A DNA stretch of 64,000 bases, from assembly GCF_014190935.1 (NCBI RefSeq), contig NZ_JACHVV010000002.1:744001-808000 (forward strand). The letters run 5' to 3'. Both the position numbers and the translations under genes were made by a program. A model generated the notes under the pieces. The model did no database searches. It was not told the origin of the DNA and was given only the letters and a program-made list of their open reading frames with translations. The DNA comes from Chryseomonas sp014190935. Its GTDB lineage: Bacteria > Pseudomonadota > Gammaproteobacteria > Pseudomonadales > Pseudomonadaceae. This document shows positions 33,029-42,096 of this stretch, piece by piece (within the stretch, counting starts at the first letter, position 1; the number at the start of each line of letters is the position of its first letter).

Positions 33029-33742
33029 TCAGCGATGCCGGGTCGTCGAGCTCAGCTTGTACCTGTCGCCCGGATGCAACAGCCGCACGTAACTGACCAG
33101 GTGCTCGTCCGACCAGGTCCGGCGGATCATCGACAGGCAGGCCGCCCCCTCGGCGATCTCCAGCCAGCGGGCGGTCTGGGCGTTGGCCAGCACCGCCTCG
33201 ACGATGTGTTCCACATCGCTGATCGGACAGCTGGTCACCAGCACCTCGTTGGGGGTCTGGCGGCTGAAGTCGCTTTCCAGGTAGTGCGGTACCCAGCGCG
33301 GATTGACGTAGCGGTCTTCCAACTGGATGGGCAGGCCATTCTCGCGATGTACCAGGATGCTGTGAAACACCTGGCTGCCGATCCGCAGCCCCAGGCGCAA
33401 GGCCACCTCGTCGTCGGCGGCGATGGCCTCGCTGCGCAGCACCTCATTGGAATACGCATGCCCCCGGGCGCGCACCTCGGCGGCGATGTTCATCACCTCA
33501 TGCAGCGAGGACTCGGCCTTGCGCTCGATGACGAAGGTGCCGAGGCCGGCCTGGCGCGTCAGGTAGCCCTGCTGCACCAGGCGGGTGATGGCCTTGTTGG
33601 CGGTCATGCGGCTGACGGCGAAATCCCGCGCCAGCTGCTCCTCGGTGGGGATCTGGTGATGCACCGGGTAGGCACCACCCTGGATGCGTTCGAGCAGGAA
33701 GTCCTCGATCACCTTGTAGCGTGGGGGTGTCGTGCTGCTCAC
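33029..33742 (-). CDS. hutC: Histidine utilisation repressor HutC (GntR family)
   Basis: 237 residues. The start is GTG (complement of 33740-33742) with GGAG upstream. The N-terminal GntR HTH (YKVIEDFLLERIQGGAYPVHHQIPTEEQLARDFAVSRMTANKAITRLVQQGYLTRQ) is followed by a UTRA ligand-binding domain (HSILVHRENGLPIQLEDRYVNPRWVPHYLESDF). HutC represses hut genes and is released by urocanate. It is the last gene of the operon, so it is itself under the operon promoter and autoregulated. The target palindrome is at 40757-40770. Confidence 0.95.
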   Translation of the reverse strand: MSSTTPPRYKVIEDFLLERIQGGAYPVHHQIPTEEQLARDFAVSRMTANKAITRLVQQGYLTRQAGLGTFVIERKAESSLHEVMNIAAEVRARGHAYSNEVLRSEAIAADDEVALRLGLRIGSQVFHSILVHRENGLPIQLEDRYVNPRWVPHYLESDFSRQTPNEVLVTSCPISDVEHIVEAVLANAQTARWLEIAEGAACLSMIRRTWSDEHLVSYVRLLHPGDRYKLSSTTRHR

Positions 33743-33818
33743 GCGAGCTCCGGGCCGGAAAATGGGAAGCCGATGATAACGCGCGGTCCGGCGCTCTGGC
33801 TGCCGGACCGCGTCATCC

Positions 33819-35351
33819 TCAGAGACTCGGCAGCAGCCGCGGCGTGACCAGCGCGTTCAGGCAACCGCTGGCCAGCAGCGCGCTGGCCGCCTCGATGTCG
33901 GGGGCGAAGAAGCGGTCTTCCTGGTAATAGGGCACCTGCTCGCGCAAGAGGCTGCGCGCCCTTTCCAGACGTTCCGAACTCTTCAGGCCATGCCGGAAGT
34001 CCAGGCCCTGGCAGGCCCCCAGCCACTCGATGGCGAGGATGCCGCGCACATTCTCGGCCATGGCCCACAGCCGCTTGCCGGCGTTGGGCGCCATGGACAC
34101 GTGGTCTTCCTGGTTGGCCGAGGTGGGCAGGCTGTCGACGCTGGCCGGATGGGCCAGGGCCTTGTTGTCGCTGGCCAGGGCCGCGGCGGTGACCTGGGCG
34201 ATCATGAAGCCGGAATTGACCCCGCCGTTCTCCACCAGGAAGGGCGGCAGCTGGGACATGTGCCGGTCCATCATCAGCGAGATGCGCCGCTCCGACAGGG
34301 CGCCGATCTCGGCCAGCGCCAGCGCCAGGTTGTCGGCGGCCATGGCCACCGGCTCGGCGTGGAAGTTGCCGCCGGAGATGACGTCGCCCTCCTCGGCGAA
34401 TACCAGGGGATTGTCGGACACGGCGTTGGCTTCCACCTCCAGCACCTCGGCGGCCTGGCGCAACTGGGTCAGGCAGGCGCCCATCACCTGGGGCTGGCAG
34501 CGCAGCGAATAGGGATCCTGGACCTTGTCGCAATTGGCATGGGAGCGGGACACCTCGCTGCTGTCGGTGAGCAGTTCGCGATAGGCCGCGGCCACGTCGA
34601 TCTGGCCACGCTGGCCCCGCGCGGCATGGATGCGCGCATCGAAGGGCGCCCGGGAACCGAGCATGGCCTCGACGCTCAAGCCGCCGCAGACCGTGGCCGC
34701 GGCGAACAGGTCTTCACCCTCGAACAGGCCGCGCAAGGCATAGGCGGTGGACACCTGGGTGCCATTGAGCAGCGCCAGGCCCTCCTTGGCCGCCAGGGTC
34801 AGGGGCGCCAGGCCCGCCACCGCCAGCGCCTCGCGGGCCGGCAGCCACTGGCCCCGGTAGCGCGCCTTGCTCTCGCCGATCAGCACCAGCGACATGTGCG
34901 CCAGCGGCGCCAGGTCACCCGAGGCCCCCACCGAGCCCTTGAGCGGGATGTGCGGATAGACCTCGGCATTGATCAGGGCGATCAGCGCCTCGATGACCTG
35001 GCGGCGAATGGCGGAGAAACCGCGGGCCAGGCTGTTGACCTTGAGCAGCATGATCAGCCGCACCAGGTCATCGTCCAGCGCCTCGCCCACGCCGGCGGCA
35101 TGGGACAGCACCAGGGAGCGCTGCAGCTTTTCCAGATCCGCCGGCGCGATCCGCGTCGAGGCCAGCAGGCCGAAGCCGGTGTTGATGCCATAGGCGGTCC
35201 GGCCTTCGGCCAGGATGCTTTCCACGCAGGCCACGCTGGCGTCGATGGCGGCATGAGCGGCCGGATCCAGCTCGACGCGCAGCGGCTGCCGATAGGCCTG
35301 GCGCAGCTGGGCCAGGTCGAGGGTGCCAGGTTTCAGGGTCAGGGTGTTCAT
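33819..35351 (-). CDS. hutH: Histidine ammonia-lyase HutH
   Basis: 510 residues, normal family length. The self-cyclising Ala-Ser-Gly triad that forms the MIO cofactor is at residues 143-145 in KGSVGASGDLAPLAHMSLV. The active-site Tyr region TAYGINTGFGLLAST and the QDPYSLRCQPQ motif (VQDPYSLRCQPQVMGA) are intact. It converts L-histidine to urocanate and ammonia, the entry step of the pathway. Confidence 0.97.
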   Translation of the reverse strand: MNTLTLKPGTLDLAQLRQAYRQPLRVELDPAAHAAIDASVACVESILAEGRTAYGINTGFGLLASTRIAPADLEKLQRSLVLSHAAGVGEALDDDLVRLIMLLKVNSLARGFSAIRRQVIEALIALINAEVYPHIPLKGSVGASGDLAPLAHMSLVLIGESKARYRGQWLPAREALAVAGLAPLTLAAKEGLALLNGTQVSTAYALRGLFEGEDLFAAATVCGGLSVEAMLGSRAPFDARIHAARGQRGQIDVAAAYRELLTDSSEVSRSHANCDKVQDPYSLRCQPQVMGACLTQLRQAAEVLEVEANAVSDNPLVFAEEGDVISGGNFHAEPVAMAADNLALALAEIGALSERRISLMMDRHMSQLPPFLVENGGVNSGFMIAQVTAAALASDNKALAHPASVDSLPTSANQEDHVSMAPNAGKRLWAMAENVRGILAIEWLGACQGLDFRHGLKSSERLERARSLLREQVPYYQEDRFFAPDIEAASALLASGCLNALVTPRLLPSL

Positions 35352-35401
35352 CTAGGACTCCAGAGCCGGGCCATCGGGACGCCGGCATTGATCAAGGGCA
35401 T

Positions 35402-36793
35402 TCAGGCTGCGACCGGTCGTGCGCTCTGCAGCGCGTGGCGACGGGCAAGCAGGTAATAGAGGATCGCCGGCACCAGCAGGCCGATGATCCAGGAGATGTC
35501 CACACCACCCAGGTGTGCTACCAGCGGGCCGGTGTAGAGCTTGGTCGAGAGAAACGGCAGCTGGATCAGCACCCCGACGCCATAGGCGAGCAGGCCGGCA
35601 GGGTTCCAGCGGCCGTAACGTCCGTTCGGATCGGCGAGGGCTGCCAGGTCGTAGCGACCGTGATTGATGGCGTAGTAGTCCACCAGGTTGACCGCGCTCC
35701 AGGGCGTGAAGAAGGTCAGCAGGAAGAGGATGAAGGACTTGAAGGCACCGAGGAATTCTCGCTGGCCCAACAGCGCCACCAGGGTGGCGGCCCCGACGAT
35801 GACGAGCACGAAGCCCAGGCGCTGCAGCCGCGAAACCTCCAGATGACCACGAAAGCCGCTGATCACCGTGGCAATGCACATGAAGCTGCCATAGGAGTTG
35901 AGCGTGGAAATGGTGATCTTGCCGAAGGCGATGCTGAAGTACAGCAACGCCGCGGTCACACCGCTGCCGCCAAGGCCGACGATGTAGGCCACCTCGCGCC
36001 CGGCGAACTGCCCGTTCGCCAGGGCTGCAGCCAGCACACCGAGGATCATGGCCACCTGGGCGCCGAGTACCGAACCGGCCCCTACCGCCGCAAAGGTCTT
36101 CCAGCTGGAGGTCGCGCTCGGCAGGTAGCGCGAATAGTCCGCCACATAGGGGCCATAGGCGATTTGCCAGGAGGCGGCCAAGGACACGGCCAACAGAAAG
36201 GATGCCCAGCTGAAATGGCGGATCTGCAACAAGGCGCCCAGGTCACCGAGGCTGATCAGCCGGGCGAACAGATAGCAGAAGGCCAGGATGCCCAGCACGC
36301 TGGCCAGCCGACCGACCCAGTGGATCATGCGGTAGCCGAGCACCGTGGCCACCACGATGCAGGCGGCAAAGACCAGGATGCCGGCGCTGTCGCTGATGCC
36401 GACCAGTTGCGCGATCGCCTGGCCGGACAGCACGGTACCGGTGGCGGTGAAACCCAGGTACATCAGGCACACCAGCACGATGGGGATCGCCGCGCCGTAG
36501 ACGCCGAACTGTACCCGACTGGAAATCATCTGCGGCAGGCCGAGCCGCGGACCTTGGGCGGCGTGCAACGCCATCACCCCGCCCCCCAGAAGCTGGCCGA
36601 TGAACAGCCCGATCAGCGACCAGAAGACGTCGCCCCCCAGCACCACGGCGAGGGCACCCGTGACGATGGCGGTGATCTGCAGATTGGCGCCCAGCCAGAG
36701 GGTGAACTGGCTGTAGAGCCGGCCGTGACGCTCGGCCTCGGGGATGAAATCGATCGAGCGGCGCTCGATCACGGGGGTACCGGTCTTTGCCAT
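35402..36793 (-). CDS. NCS1-family cytosine/purine permease-like transporter of the hut operon
   Basis: 463 residues, about 12 membrane segments. N-terminal IERRSIDFIPEAERHGRLYSQFTLWLGANLQ and the PQMISSRVQFGVYGAAIP motif are those of the NCS1 nucleobase:cation symporters (CodB-like). Its place between hutU and hutH, with 50 and 85 bases to its neighbours on the same strand, implies uptake of histidine, urocanate or another imidazole rather than cytosine. CodB-like genes are also reported within hut clusters of other Pseudomonas. No HutT-type transporter is in this window. Confidence 0.88.
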   Translation of the reverse strand: MAKTGTPVIERRSIDFIPEAERHGRLYSQFTLWLGANLQITAIVTGALAVVLGGDVFWSLIGLFIGQLLGGGVMALHAAQGPRLGLPQMISSRVQFGVYGAAIPIVLVCLMYLGFTATGTVLSGQAIAQLVGISDSAGILVFAACIVVATVLGYRMIHWVGRLASVLGILAFCYLFARLISLGDLGALLQIRHFSWASFLLAVSLAASWQIAYGPYVADYSRYLPSATSSWKTFAAVGAGSVLGAQVAMILGVLAAALANGQFAGREVAYIVGLGGSGVTAALLYFSIAFGKITISTLNSYGSFMCIATVISGFRGHLEVSRLQRLGFVLVIVGAATLVALLGQREFLGAFKSFILFLLTFFTPWSAVNLVDYYAINHGRYDLAALADPNGRYGRWNPAGLLAYGVGVLIQLPFLSTKLYTGPLVAHLGGVDISWIIGLLVPAILYYLLARRHALQSARPVAA

Positions 36794-36878
36794 GGGTCGC
36801 GCTCCACCGCGCCGCAGGACGGCGCTCTTGTTGTTGTCGGGAACGGCGCGCCGGTGCTACCCACCGGCGCCAGGTTGC

Positions 36879-38558
36879 TCAGCCCTTGAGCATGGGCAGA
36901 TTCAGGCCCTGCTCGCGGGCACAGTCGATGGCGATGTCATAGCCGGCGTCGGCGTGGCGCATCACCCCGGTGGCCGGGTCGTTGTGCAGCACCCGGGCGA
37001 TACGGGCGGCGGCGGCGTCGGTGCCGTCGCAGACGATGACCATCCCGGAATGCTGGGAGAAGCCCATCCCTACCCCGCCGCCGTGGTGCAGCGAGACCCA
37101 GGTGGCGCCACTGGCGGTGTTGAGCAGGGCGTTCAGCAGCGGCCAGTCGGAGACGGCGTCGGAGCCGTCCCGCATGGCCTCGGTCTCGCGGTTGGGGCTG
37201 GATACCGAACCGCTGTCCAGGTGGTCACGACCGATGACGATGGGTGCCTTGAGTTCGCCGCTGCGCACCATCTCGTTGAAGGCCAGCCCCAGCTTGGCGC
37301 GCTGACCCAGGCCGACCCAGCAGATGCGCGCCGGCAAGCCCTGGAAGGCGATGCGCTCGCGGGCCATGTCCAGCCAGCGGTGCAGGTGGGCATCATCGGG
37401 AATCAGTTCCTTGACCTTGGCATCGGTGCGATAGATGTCCTCGGCATCGCCCGACAGCGCGGCCCAGCGGAAGGGACCGATGCCGCGGCAGAACAGCGGA
37501 CGGATATAGGCCGGCACGAAGCCCGGGAAGGCGAAGGCATCGGCGACGCCGGCTTCCTGGGCCATCTGGCGGATGTTGTTGCCGTAGTCGAAGGTGGGGA
37601 CGCCCCTCTTCTGGAAGTCGAGCATGGCCTGCACATGCGCGGCCATGGATTGCTTGGCGGCCTTGACCACGCCAGCCGGATCGGTGACCGCGCGATCCTT
37701 GTATTCGGCCCAGCTCCAGCCGATCGGCAAATAACCATTGAGCGGGTCGTGGGCGCTGGTCTGGTCGGTGACCATATCCGGGCGCACGCCACGGCGGACC
37801 AGTTCCGGCAGGATTTCGGCGGCATTGCCCAGCAGGGCGACGGAGATGGCCTTGCCTTCGCGGGTCTTGGCTTCCTCGGTGTAGCGGGCGATCCGCGCCA
37901 GGGCGTCATCGAGGTCGGTGGCCTGCTCGTCGACATAGCGGCTGCGCAGGCGAAAGTCGATGCTGGTCTGCTGGCACTCGATGTTCAGCGAACAGGCGCC
38001 GGCCAGGGTCGCGGCCAGGGGCTGGGCGCCGCCCATGCCGCCGAGGCCGGCGGTCAGTACCCAGCGGCCGCGCAGGTCGCCCTGATAGTGCTGGCGCCCG
38101 GCCTCGACAAAGGTCTCGTAGGTGCCCTGGACGATGCCCTGGCTGCCGATGTAGATCCAGCTGCCGGCGGTCATCTGGCCGTACATGGCCAGGCCCTTGG
38201 CATCCAGTTCGTTGAAGTGCTCCCAGCTGGCCCAGTGCGGCACCAGGTTGGAGTTGGCGATCAGCACGCGCGGGGCGTCGGCGTGGGTCTTGAACACCCC
38301 GACCGGCTTGCCCGATTGCACCAGCAGGGTTTCGTCGTCACCCAGCGCCTTAAGGCTCTCGACGATCCTGTCGTAGCACTCCCAGTTGCGCGCCGCCCGG
38401 CCGATGCCGCCGTAGACCACCAGCTCCTGGGGATTTTCCGCGACCGCGGGATCGAGATTGTTCATCAGCATGCGCAGCGGCGCCTCGGTCAGCCAGCTCC
38501 TGGCATTGAGCTGGGTGCCGCGGGGGGCGCGAATCTCACCTTCACGAAAACGGGTCAT
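36879..38558 (-). CDS. hutU: Urocanate hydratase HutU
   Basis: 559 residues, normal length. The characteristic NAD-binding and active-site segments are present: LMNNLDPAVAENPQELVVYGGIGRAARNW, the GRWVLTAGLGGMGGAQPLAATLAG Rossmann motif, TDQTSAHDPLNGYLP, and IVIGRDHLDSGSVSSPNRETEAM. It adds water to urocanate to give imidazolonepropionate, using tightly bound NAD+ as electrophile. It is 33 bases downstream of hutG on the same strand. Confidence 0.97.
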   Translation of the reverse strand: MTRFREGEIRAPRGTQLNARSWLTEAPLRMLMNNLDPAVAENPQELVVYGGIGRAARNWECYDRIVESLKALGDDETLLVQSGKPVGVFKTHADAPRVLIANSNLVPHWASWEHFNELDAKGLAMYGQMTAGSWIYIGSQGIVQGTYETFVEAGRQHYQGDLRGRWVLTAGLGGMGGAQPLAATLAGACSLNIECQQTSIDFRLRSRYVDEQATDLDDALARIARYTEEAKTREGKAISVALLGNAAEILPELVRRGVRPDMVTDQTSAHDPLNGYLPIGWSWAEYKDRAVTDPAGVVKAAKQSMAAHVQAMLDFQKRGVPTFDYGNNIRQMAQEAGVADAFAFPGFVPAYIRPLFCRGIGPFRWAALSGDAEDIYRTDAKVKELIPDDAHLHRWLDMARERIAFQGLPARICWVGLGQRAKLGLAFNEMVRSGELKAPIVIGRDHLDSGSVSSPNRETEAMRDGSDAVSDWPLLNALLNTASGATWVSLHHGGGVGMGFSQHSGMVIVCDGTDAAAARIARVLHNDPATGVMRHADAGYDIAIDCAREQGLNLPMLKG

Positions 38559-38591
38559 GGGATCTTCCTCTCTTGTTGTTCGCGGCAGGCC

Positions 38592-39536
38592 CTAGAGGTC
38601 CAGTGCCAGGGTATGGATCAGCCGCGCCGCGACCCGGGCCGTGCGGCCGTCCTGGTCGAGCGCGGGATTGAGTTCGGCCACGTCGGCCAGGCGCAACTTG
38701 CCACTGGCCTTGAGCCGGCGAATCAGGGGTTCCAGCAGTGCGATACCTACGCCATGAGCGGCGGGCGCGCTGACCCCGGGCGCCTCGCCCGCGGGCAGCA
38801 CATCCAGGTCGAAGGTCAGATAGAGGGCATCGCAACCGGCGGCGAAGGTGTCCAGTTCGGCGCCGATCCGTTCCAGGCTGCACTCGCGGATCTCATGGTC
38901 TTCGTGGATCAGCACGTCCAGCTCGGCGGCGCGCCTGAGCAGCGTGCGAGTATTGGCCGCCAGGCTCAGGCCCAGGCAGGCATAGCGGAAGGGCCAGTCG
39001 TGGTGGGCGCAGTGCGCGGCGATCTGGGCGAAGGGCGTACCGGAGGTGGGCCCCCGCGTCGGGTCGCGCAGGTCCAGGTGGGCATCGAAATTGACGATGC
39101 CGATGCGCGGCTTGGGCAGCGTCTTGGCCAGGTGCAGCGCCAGGCCCGACCAACTGGCCCAGGCCACCTCGTGGCCGCCGCCCAGCACCAGCGGCAGATG
39201 ACCGCCGTCCAGCAGACCGCACACGGCCCCGGTCAGGCGCGTCTGGGCGCCTTCCAGATCGCCGTCGGCGCAGCGGACATCACCGGCGTCATAGGCCGGG
39301 CCCTGCCGCTGCCAGGCGACATTGGCCAGGGCGCGCCGCAGAGCTAAGGGCCCCTCGGCAGCGCCGGTGCGACCCTGATTGCGCCGCACCCCCTCGTCGC
39401 AGGCGAAACCCAGCAGCGCCATACCCGGCGCGCTGTCCGCGGCCAGCGGCTGGATGCACTGGTGCCAGCGCAAGGCGTCGGCTTCCGGATCGGTACGGCC
39501 AGTCCAAAGCTCCAGGGTCTGGTGATCAGCGAACAT
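38592..39536 (-). CDS. hutG: Formimidoylglutamase HutG (arginase/ureohydrolase family)
   Basis: 314 residues from ATG 39536; the upstream open frame is inside hutI and is not coding. The binuclear manganese ligands of the ureohydrolase family are visible: His122 in LGGGHEVAW, Asp151/His153/Asp155 in NFDAHLDLRD, and Asp243/Asp245 in LTFDLDVLP. It would hydrolyse N-formimidoyl-glutamate to glutamate and formamide. Most pseudomonads instead use HutF plus a formylglutamate deformylase also called HutG; this protein is of the other family. Its start overlaps the hutI stop by 11 bases, implying translational coupling. Confidence 0.92.
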   Translation of the reverse strand: MFADHQTLELWTGRTDPEADALRWHQCIQPLAADSAPGMALLGFACDEGVRRNQGRTGAAEGPLALRRALANVAWQRQGPAYDAGDVRCADGDLEGAQTRLTGAVCGLLDGGHLPLVLGGGHEVAWASWSGLALHLAKTLPKPRIGIVNFDAHLDLRDPTRGPTSGTPFAQIAAHCAHHDWPFRYACLGLSLAANTRTLLRRAAELDVLIHEDHEIRECSLERIGAELDTFAAGCDALYLTFDLDVLPAGEAPGVSAPAAHGVGIALLEPLIRRLKASGKLRLADVAELNPALDQDGRTARVAARLIHTLALDL

Positions 39537-40740
39537 GCTGCACCTCCCCGCCGAAGACGCGCTGCCGCAGGCGCCCCGGACGCACCTCATAGGCCAGCTC
39601 CGCCGGCTGACCGACGTCCCACAGGCAGAGATCCGCCGGGGCGCCGACGTGGATGCGGCCCAGTTCCGGGCGACCCAGGGCCTGGGCCGCATGGGCGGTC
39701 ATGCCGGCCAGGGCCTCGCGGGGGGTCAGGCGAAACAGGGTGCAGCCCAGGTGCGCGATCAGGGTCGGCAGATAGAGCGGCGAGGTGCCCGGATTGGCGT
39801 CGCTGGCCAGGGCCATGGGCACCCCGTACCGACGGAGCAATTCCACCGGCGGATGCTGTGTTTCGCCTAGCATCAGGAAGGCACCGGGCAGGAGCACGGC
39901 GACGGTGCCGGCGGCGGCCATGGCACGCACCCCGGCTCCGTCGAGGTATTCCACGTGATCCGTGGACAGGGCGCCCAACCGGGCGGCCAAGACGCTGCCA
40001 CCCAGATTGGACAGCTGCTCGGCATGGGCCTTGATCGGCAGGCCGTGCTCGCGCGCCGCCAGGAATACCCGCTCACACTGGGCCGGCGAAAAGGCGATGC
40101 CCTCGCAGAAGACGTCCACCGCGTCGGCCAGGCCCTCGGCCACCGCGGCCGGGATCATCTCCTGGCAGACCAGGTCGACGTAGCGGTCGGCATCGCCCTG
40201 GAATTCCGGCGGTACGGCATGGGCGCCCAGCAGCGTGGTGATCACCCGGGCCGGCAGCGCCTCGCCCAGCTGGCGGGCGACCCGCAATAGCTTGAGTTCG
40301 TCGGCCACCGTGAGGCCATAGCCGGACTTGATCTCCACGGTGGTGACGCCCTCGTCGGTCAGGGCCTGCAGGCGCGGCAGGCTCAGGGCGAAGAGTTCCG
40401 CCTCACTGGCTGCCCGGGTGGCCCTTACGGTGCCGAGGATGCCGCCACCGGCGCGGGCGATCTCCGCGTAGCTGGCGCCCTCCAACCGCTGCTCGAATTC
40501 TCCGGCACGCTGACCGGCATAGACCAGATGGGTATGGCAATCCACCAGGCCGGGCGTCATCACCCCACCCACCTCCGTCCGCTCGACCCCCGGGGCCAAT
40601 TCGGAACGGAACTCGGACTCCGGCCAGACACCGGCAATCTGGCCGTTTCTGACCCAGACCGCCATGGGCTTGGGCAGCGTCTGCAAACCATCGAACAGGG
40701 TGACGTGACGCCAGAGCAGCGATTGGGTAGCGGCGGACAT
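39526..40740 (-). CDS. hutI: Imidazolonepropionase HutI
   Basis: 404 residues, amidohydrolase superfamily. Metal-site motif VMTPGLVDCHTHLVYAGQRAGEFE, then TVEIKSGYGLTVADELKLLRVAR, IKAHAEQLSNLGGSVLAA, STDHVEYL and ALASDANPGTSP. It opens the imidazolone ring to N-formimidoyl-glutamate, the substrate of the HutG encoded next. It is the first gene of the operon, with GGAGAGG before the ATG and the HutC operator just upstream. Confidence 0.97.
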   Translation of the reverse strand: MSAATQSLLWRHVTLFDGLQTLPKPMAVWVRNGQIAGVWPESEFRSELAPGVERTEVGGVMTPGLVDCHTHLVYAGQRAGEFEQRLEGASYAEIARAGGGILGTVRATRAASEAELFALSLPRLQALTDEGVTTVEIKSGYGLTVADELKLLRVARQLGEALPARVITTLLGAHAVPPEFQGDADRYVDLVCQEMIPAAVAEGLADAVDVFCEGIAFSPAQCERVFLAAREHGLPIKAHAEQLSNLGGSVLAARLGALSTDHVEYLDGAGVRAMAAAGTVAVLLPGAFLMLGETQHPPVELLRRYGVPMALASDANPGTSPLYLPTLIAHLGCTLFRLTPREALAGMTAHAAQALGRPELGRIHVGAPADLCLWDVGQPAELAYEVRPGRLRQRVFGGEVQHVR

Positions 40741-40756
40741 GGTGACCTCTCCGGTT

Positions 40757-40770
40757 AATGTATATACATT
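40757..40770. promoter_or_regulatory. HutC operator upstream of hutI
   Basis: Perfect 14-base palindrome AATGTATATACATT, 16 bases upstream of the hutI start. The core TGTATATACA matches the HutC site reported for Pseudomonas hut promoters. Repression by HutC here and relief by urocanate would control the whole operon, including hutC. Confidence 0.85.
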
Positions 40771-41211
40771 TAATCCAGAGTCGATTGATCGTCAAGTACG
40801 GGGGAGCTGTCCATAGCTACGGCTCCAATTGAATGCGGATGGCGATCCAACGAAGCCTTAATAGCCGTAAAAAAGACATCTACCTTGTATAGACAATAAG
40901 AAAACAGCCGAGACACGAGAGCCAATCGCCCATTGCCACGACCAAGCAACGGCCGGCCGCACCTCTGGCTCTATCTTGAAAATCGCCACAGTCACAGCCG
41001 CTTCTACACGCGGGCGCGACAGTTGCTCGCGATCTTTCCCGGACTGATAGAGCTGAACACCTGCTCGGACAACCCCCTCCCCCCGTGGGAGAGGGTTGGG
41101 GTGAGGGCGACCCTCGCCACGCAGTCCCGAGTGGAAAAGGCTGTGCCGTTTTCTACGCTATGGCGCTGTAGGGAAGCGTTTCATCGCTGGAGTCCTTTCC
41201 AAACCAGTACG
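40771..41211. other. Non-coding region upstream of the hut operon
   Basis: About 440 gene-free bases. The part next to hutI (to about 40930) is AT-richer and should contain the hut promoter. The distal part holds a family B repeat (41073-41107, CCCCTCCCCCCGTGGGAGAG core) and a degenerate family C repeat (41131-41156, GTGGAAAAGGCTGTGCCG then TTTTCTAC). An open frame spanning this area is not protein-like. Confidence 0.6.
40884..40897. promoter_or_regulatory. Possible second, weaker HutC site
   Basis: CTTGTATAGACAAT is a near-palindrome related to CTTGTATATACAAG and lies 114 bases upstream of the first operator. Two sites would permit cooperative binding or looping. Inference from sequence similarity only. 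Confidence 0.4.
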
Positions 41212-42096
41212 TTACAGCGGCGTCACCGTCACCTCGACTACCGGATCGTGGTCGCCGCCGCCGAGGATCACCCCGCGCAGTGGCGAGACGTCGGTGAAGT
41301 CGCGGCCCCAGGCCAGGGTGATGTGCTCCAGATCCGGCAGGACATCGTTGGTGGGATCGAAGTCGACCCAGCCCAGCAGCGGACAGTGCACGCTGACCCA
41401 GGCGTGGGAAGCATCGGCGCCGATCAGCCGCGGCTTGCCCGGTGGCGGACGGGTCAGCAGATAGCCACTGACATAGCGCGCCACCAGCCCCAGGGCGCGC
41501 AGGCAGGCCAGCATCAGGTGGGCGAAGTCCTGGCAGACCCCATGGCGGTGTTCCAGCACCTCGCGCAGCGGCGTCGCCACCTGGGTGGCGGTGGCGTCGA
41601 AGCGAAATTCGCGGTGGATCTTTTCCATCAATGCCCGGCAGCCCAGCAGCAGGGGGCGGCCCGGCGGGAAGCAGTCCTCGGCGAAACGGGCGAAGATGCC
41701 GTCCAGGGGCACCGCCGGCGACTCGAAACGGAAGTGATGGACGTCCAGCGGCACCCGGGCGGCGGGATAGCGCAGGCCGTCACGCACCCCCTCCCAGGCG
41801 GGCGAATCCGCCAGCCCGAGACCGGCGCGGGAATCCACCTCCACCTCCAGCTCGGTGCCGACATAGAGTTCGTCGTGGGGCCGCTCGAAGGACAGCCGGG
41901 TCAGCGGATTGCCGAAGGCATCCCAGGCGTCCTGGCGCTGGGTCGGCTGCGGCAGGATCACCAGTTGCCGGGACAGGCAGCGTTGCCAGGCGCAGTCGCG
42001 CGGCAACAGGTGCAGCAACTGCTGCGACAGCGACACCGGCGCCGCGTAGCGATAGTGGGTGTCGTGCTGGATGCGATAGCGGACTTGGTTCCTCAC
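41212..42096 (-). CDS. Transglutaminase-like family protein
   Basis: 294 residues from a GTG start (complement of 42094-42096). An N-terminal beta domain (RYRIQHDTHYRYAAPVSLSQQLLHLLPR) precedes the transglutaminase core with the catalytic triad Cys188 (HRHGVCQDFAHLM), His231 (ADASHAWVSV) and Asp247 (WVDFDPTND). The GTGA overlap with the upstream ATP-grasp gene shows translational coupling. In bacteria this family sits in operons with circularly permuted ATP-grasp and alpha-E proteins, where it is predicted to act as a peptidase or amidase on, or cross-linker of, the ligase product. No signal peptide. Confidence 0.92.
   Translation of the reverse strand: MRNQVRYRIQHDTHYRYAAPVSLSQQLLHLLPRDCAWQRCLSRQLVILPQPTQRQDAWDAFGNPLTRLSFERPHDELYVGTELEVEVDSRAGLGLADSPAWEGVRDGLRYPAARVPLDVHHFRFESPAVPLDGIFARFAEDCFPPGRPLLLGCRALMEKIHREFRFDATATQVATPLREVLEHRHGVCQDFAHLMLACLRALGLVARYVSGYLLTRPPPGKPRLIGADASHAWVSVHCPLLGWVDFDPTNDVLPDLEHITLAWGRDFTDVSPLRGVILGGGDHDPVVEVTVTPL

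Noticed and set aside
36744..39347. 867-codon plus-strand frame opposite hutU/hutG
   Set aside because: Antisense to two well-conserved enzymes, no motif.
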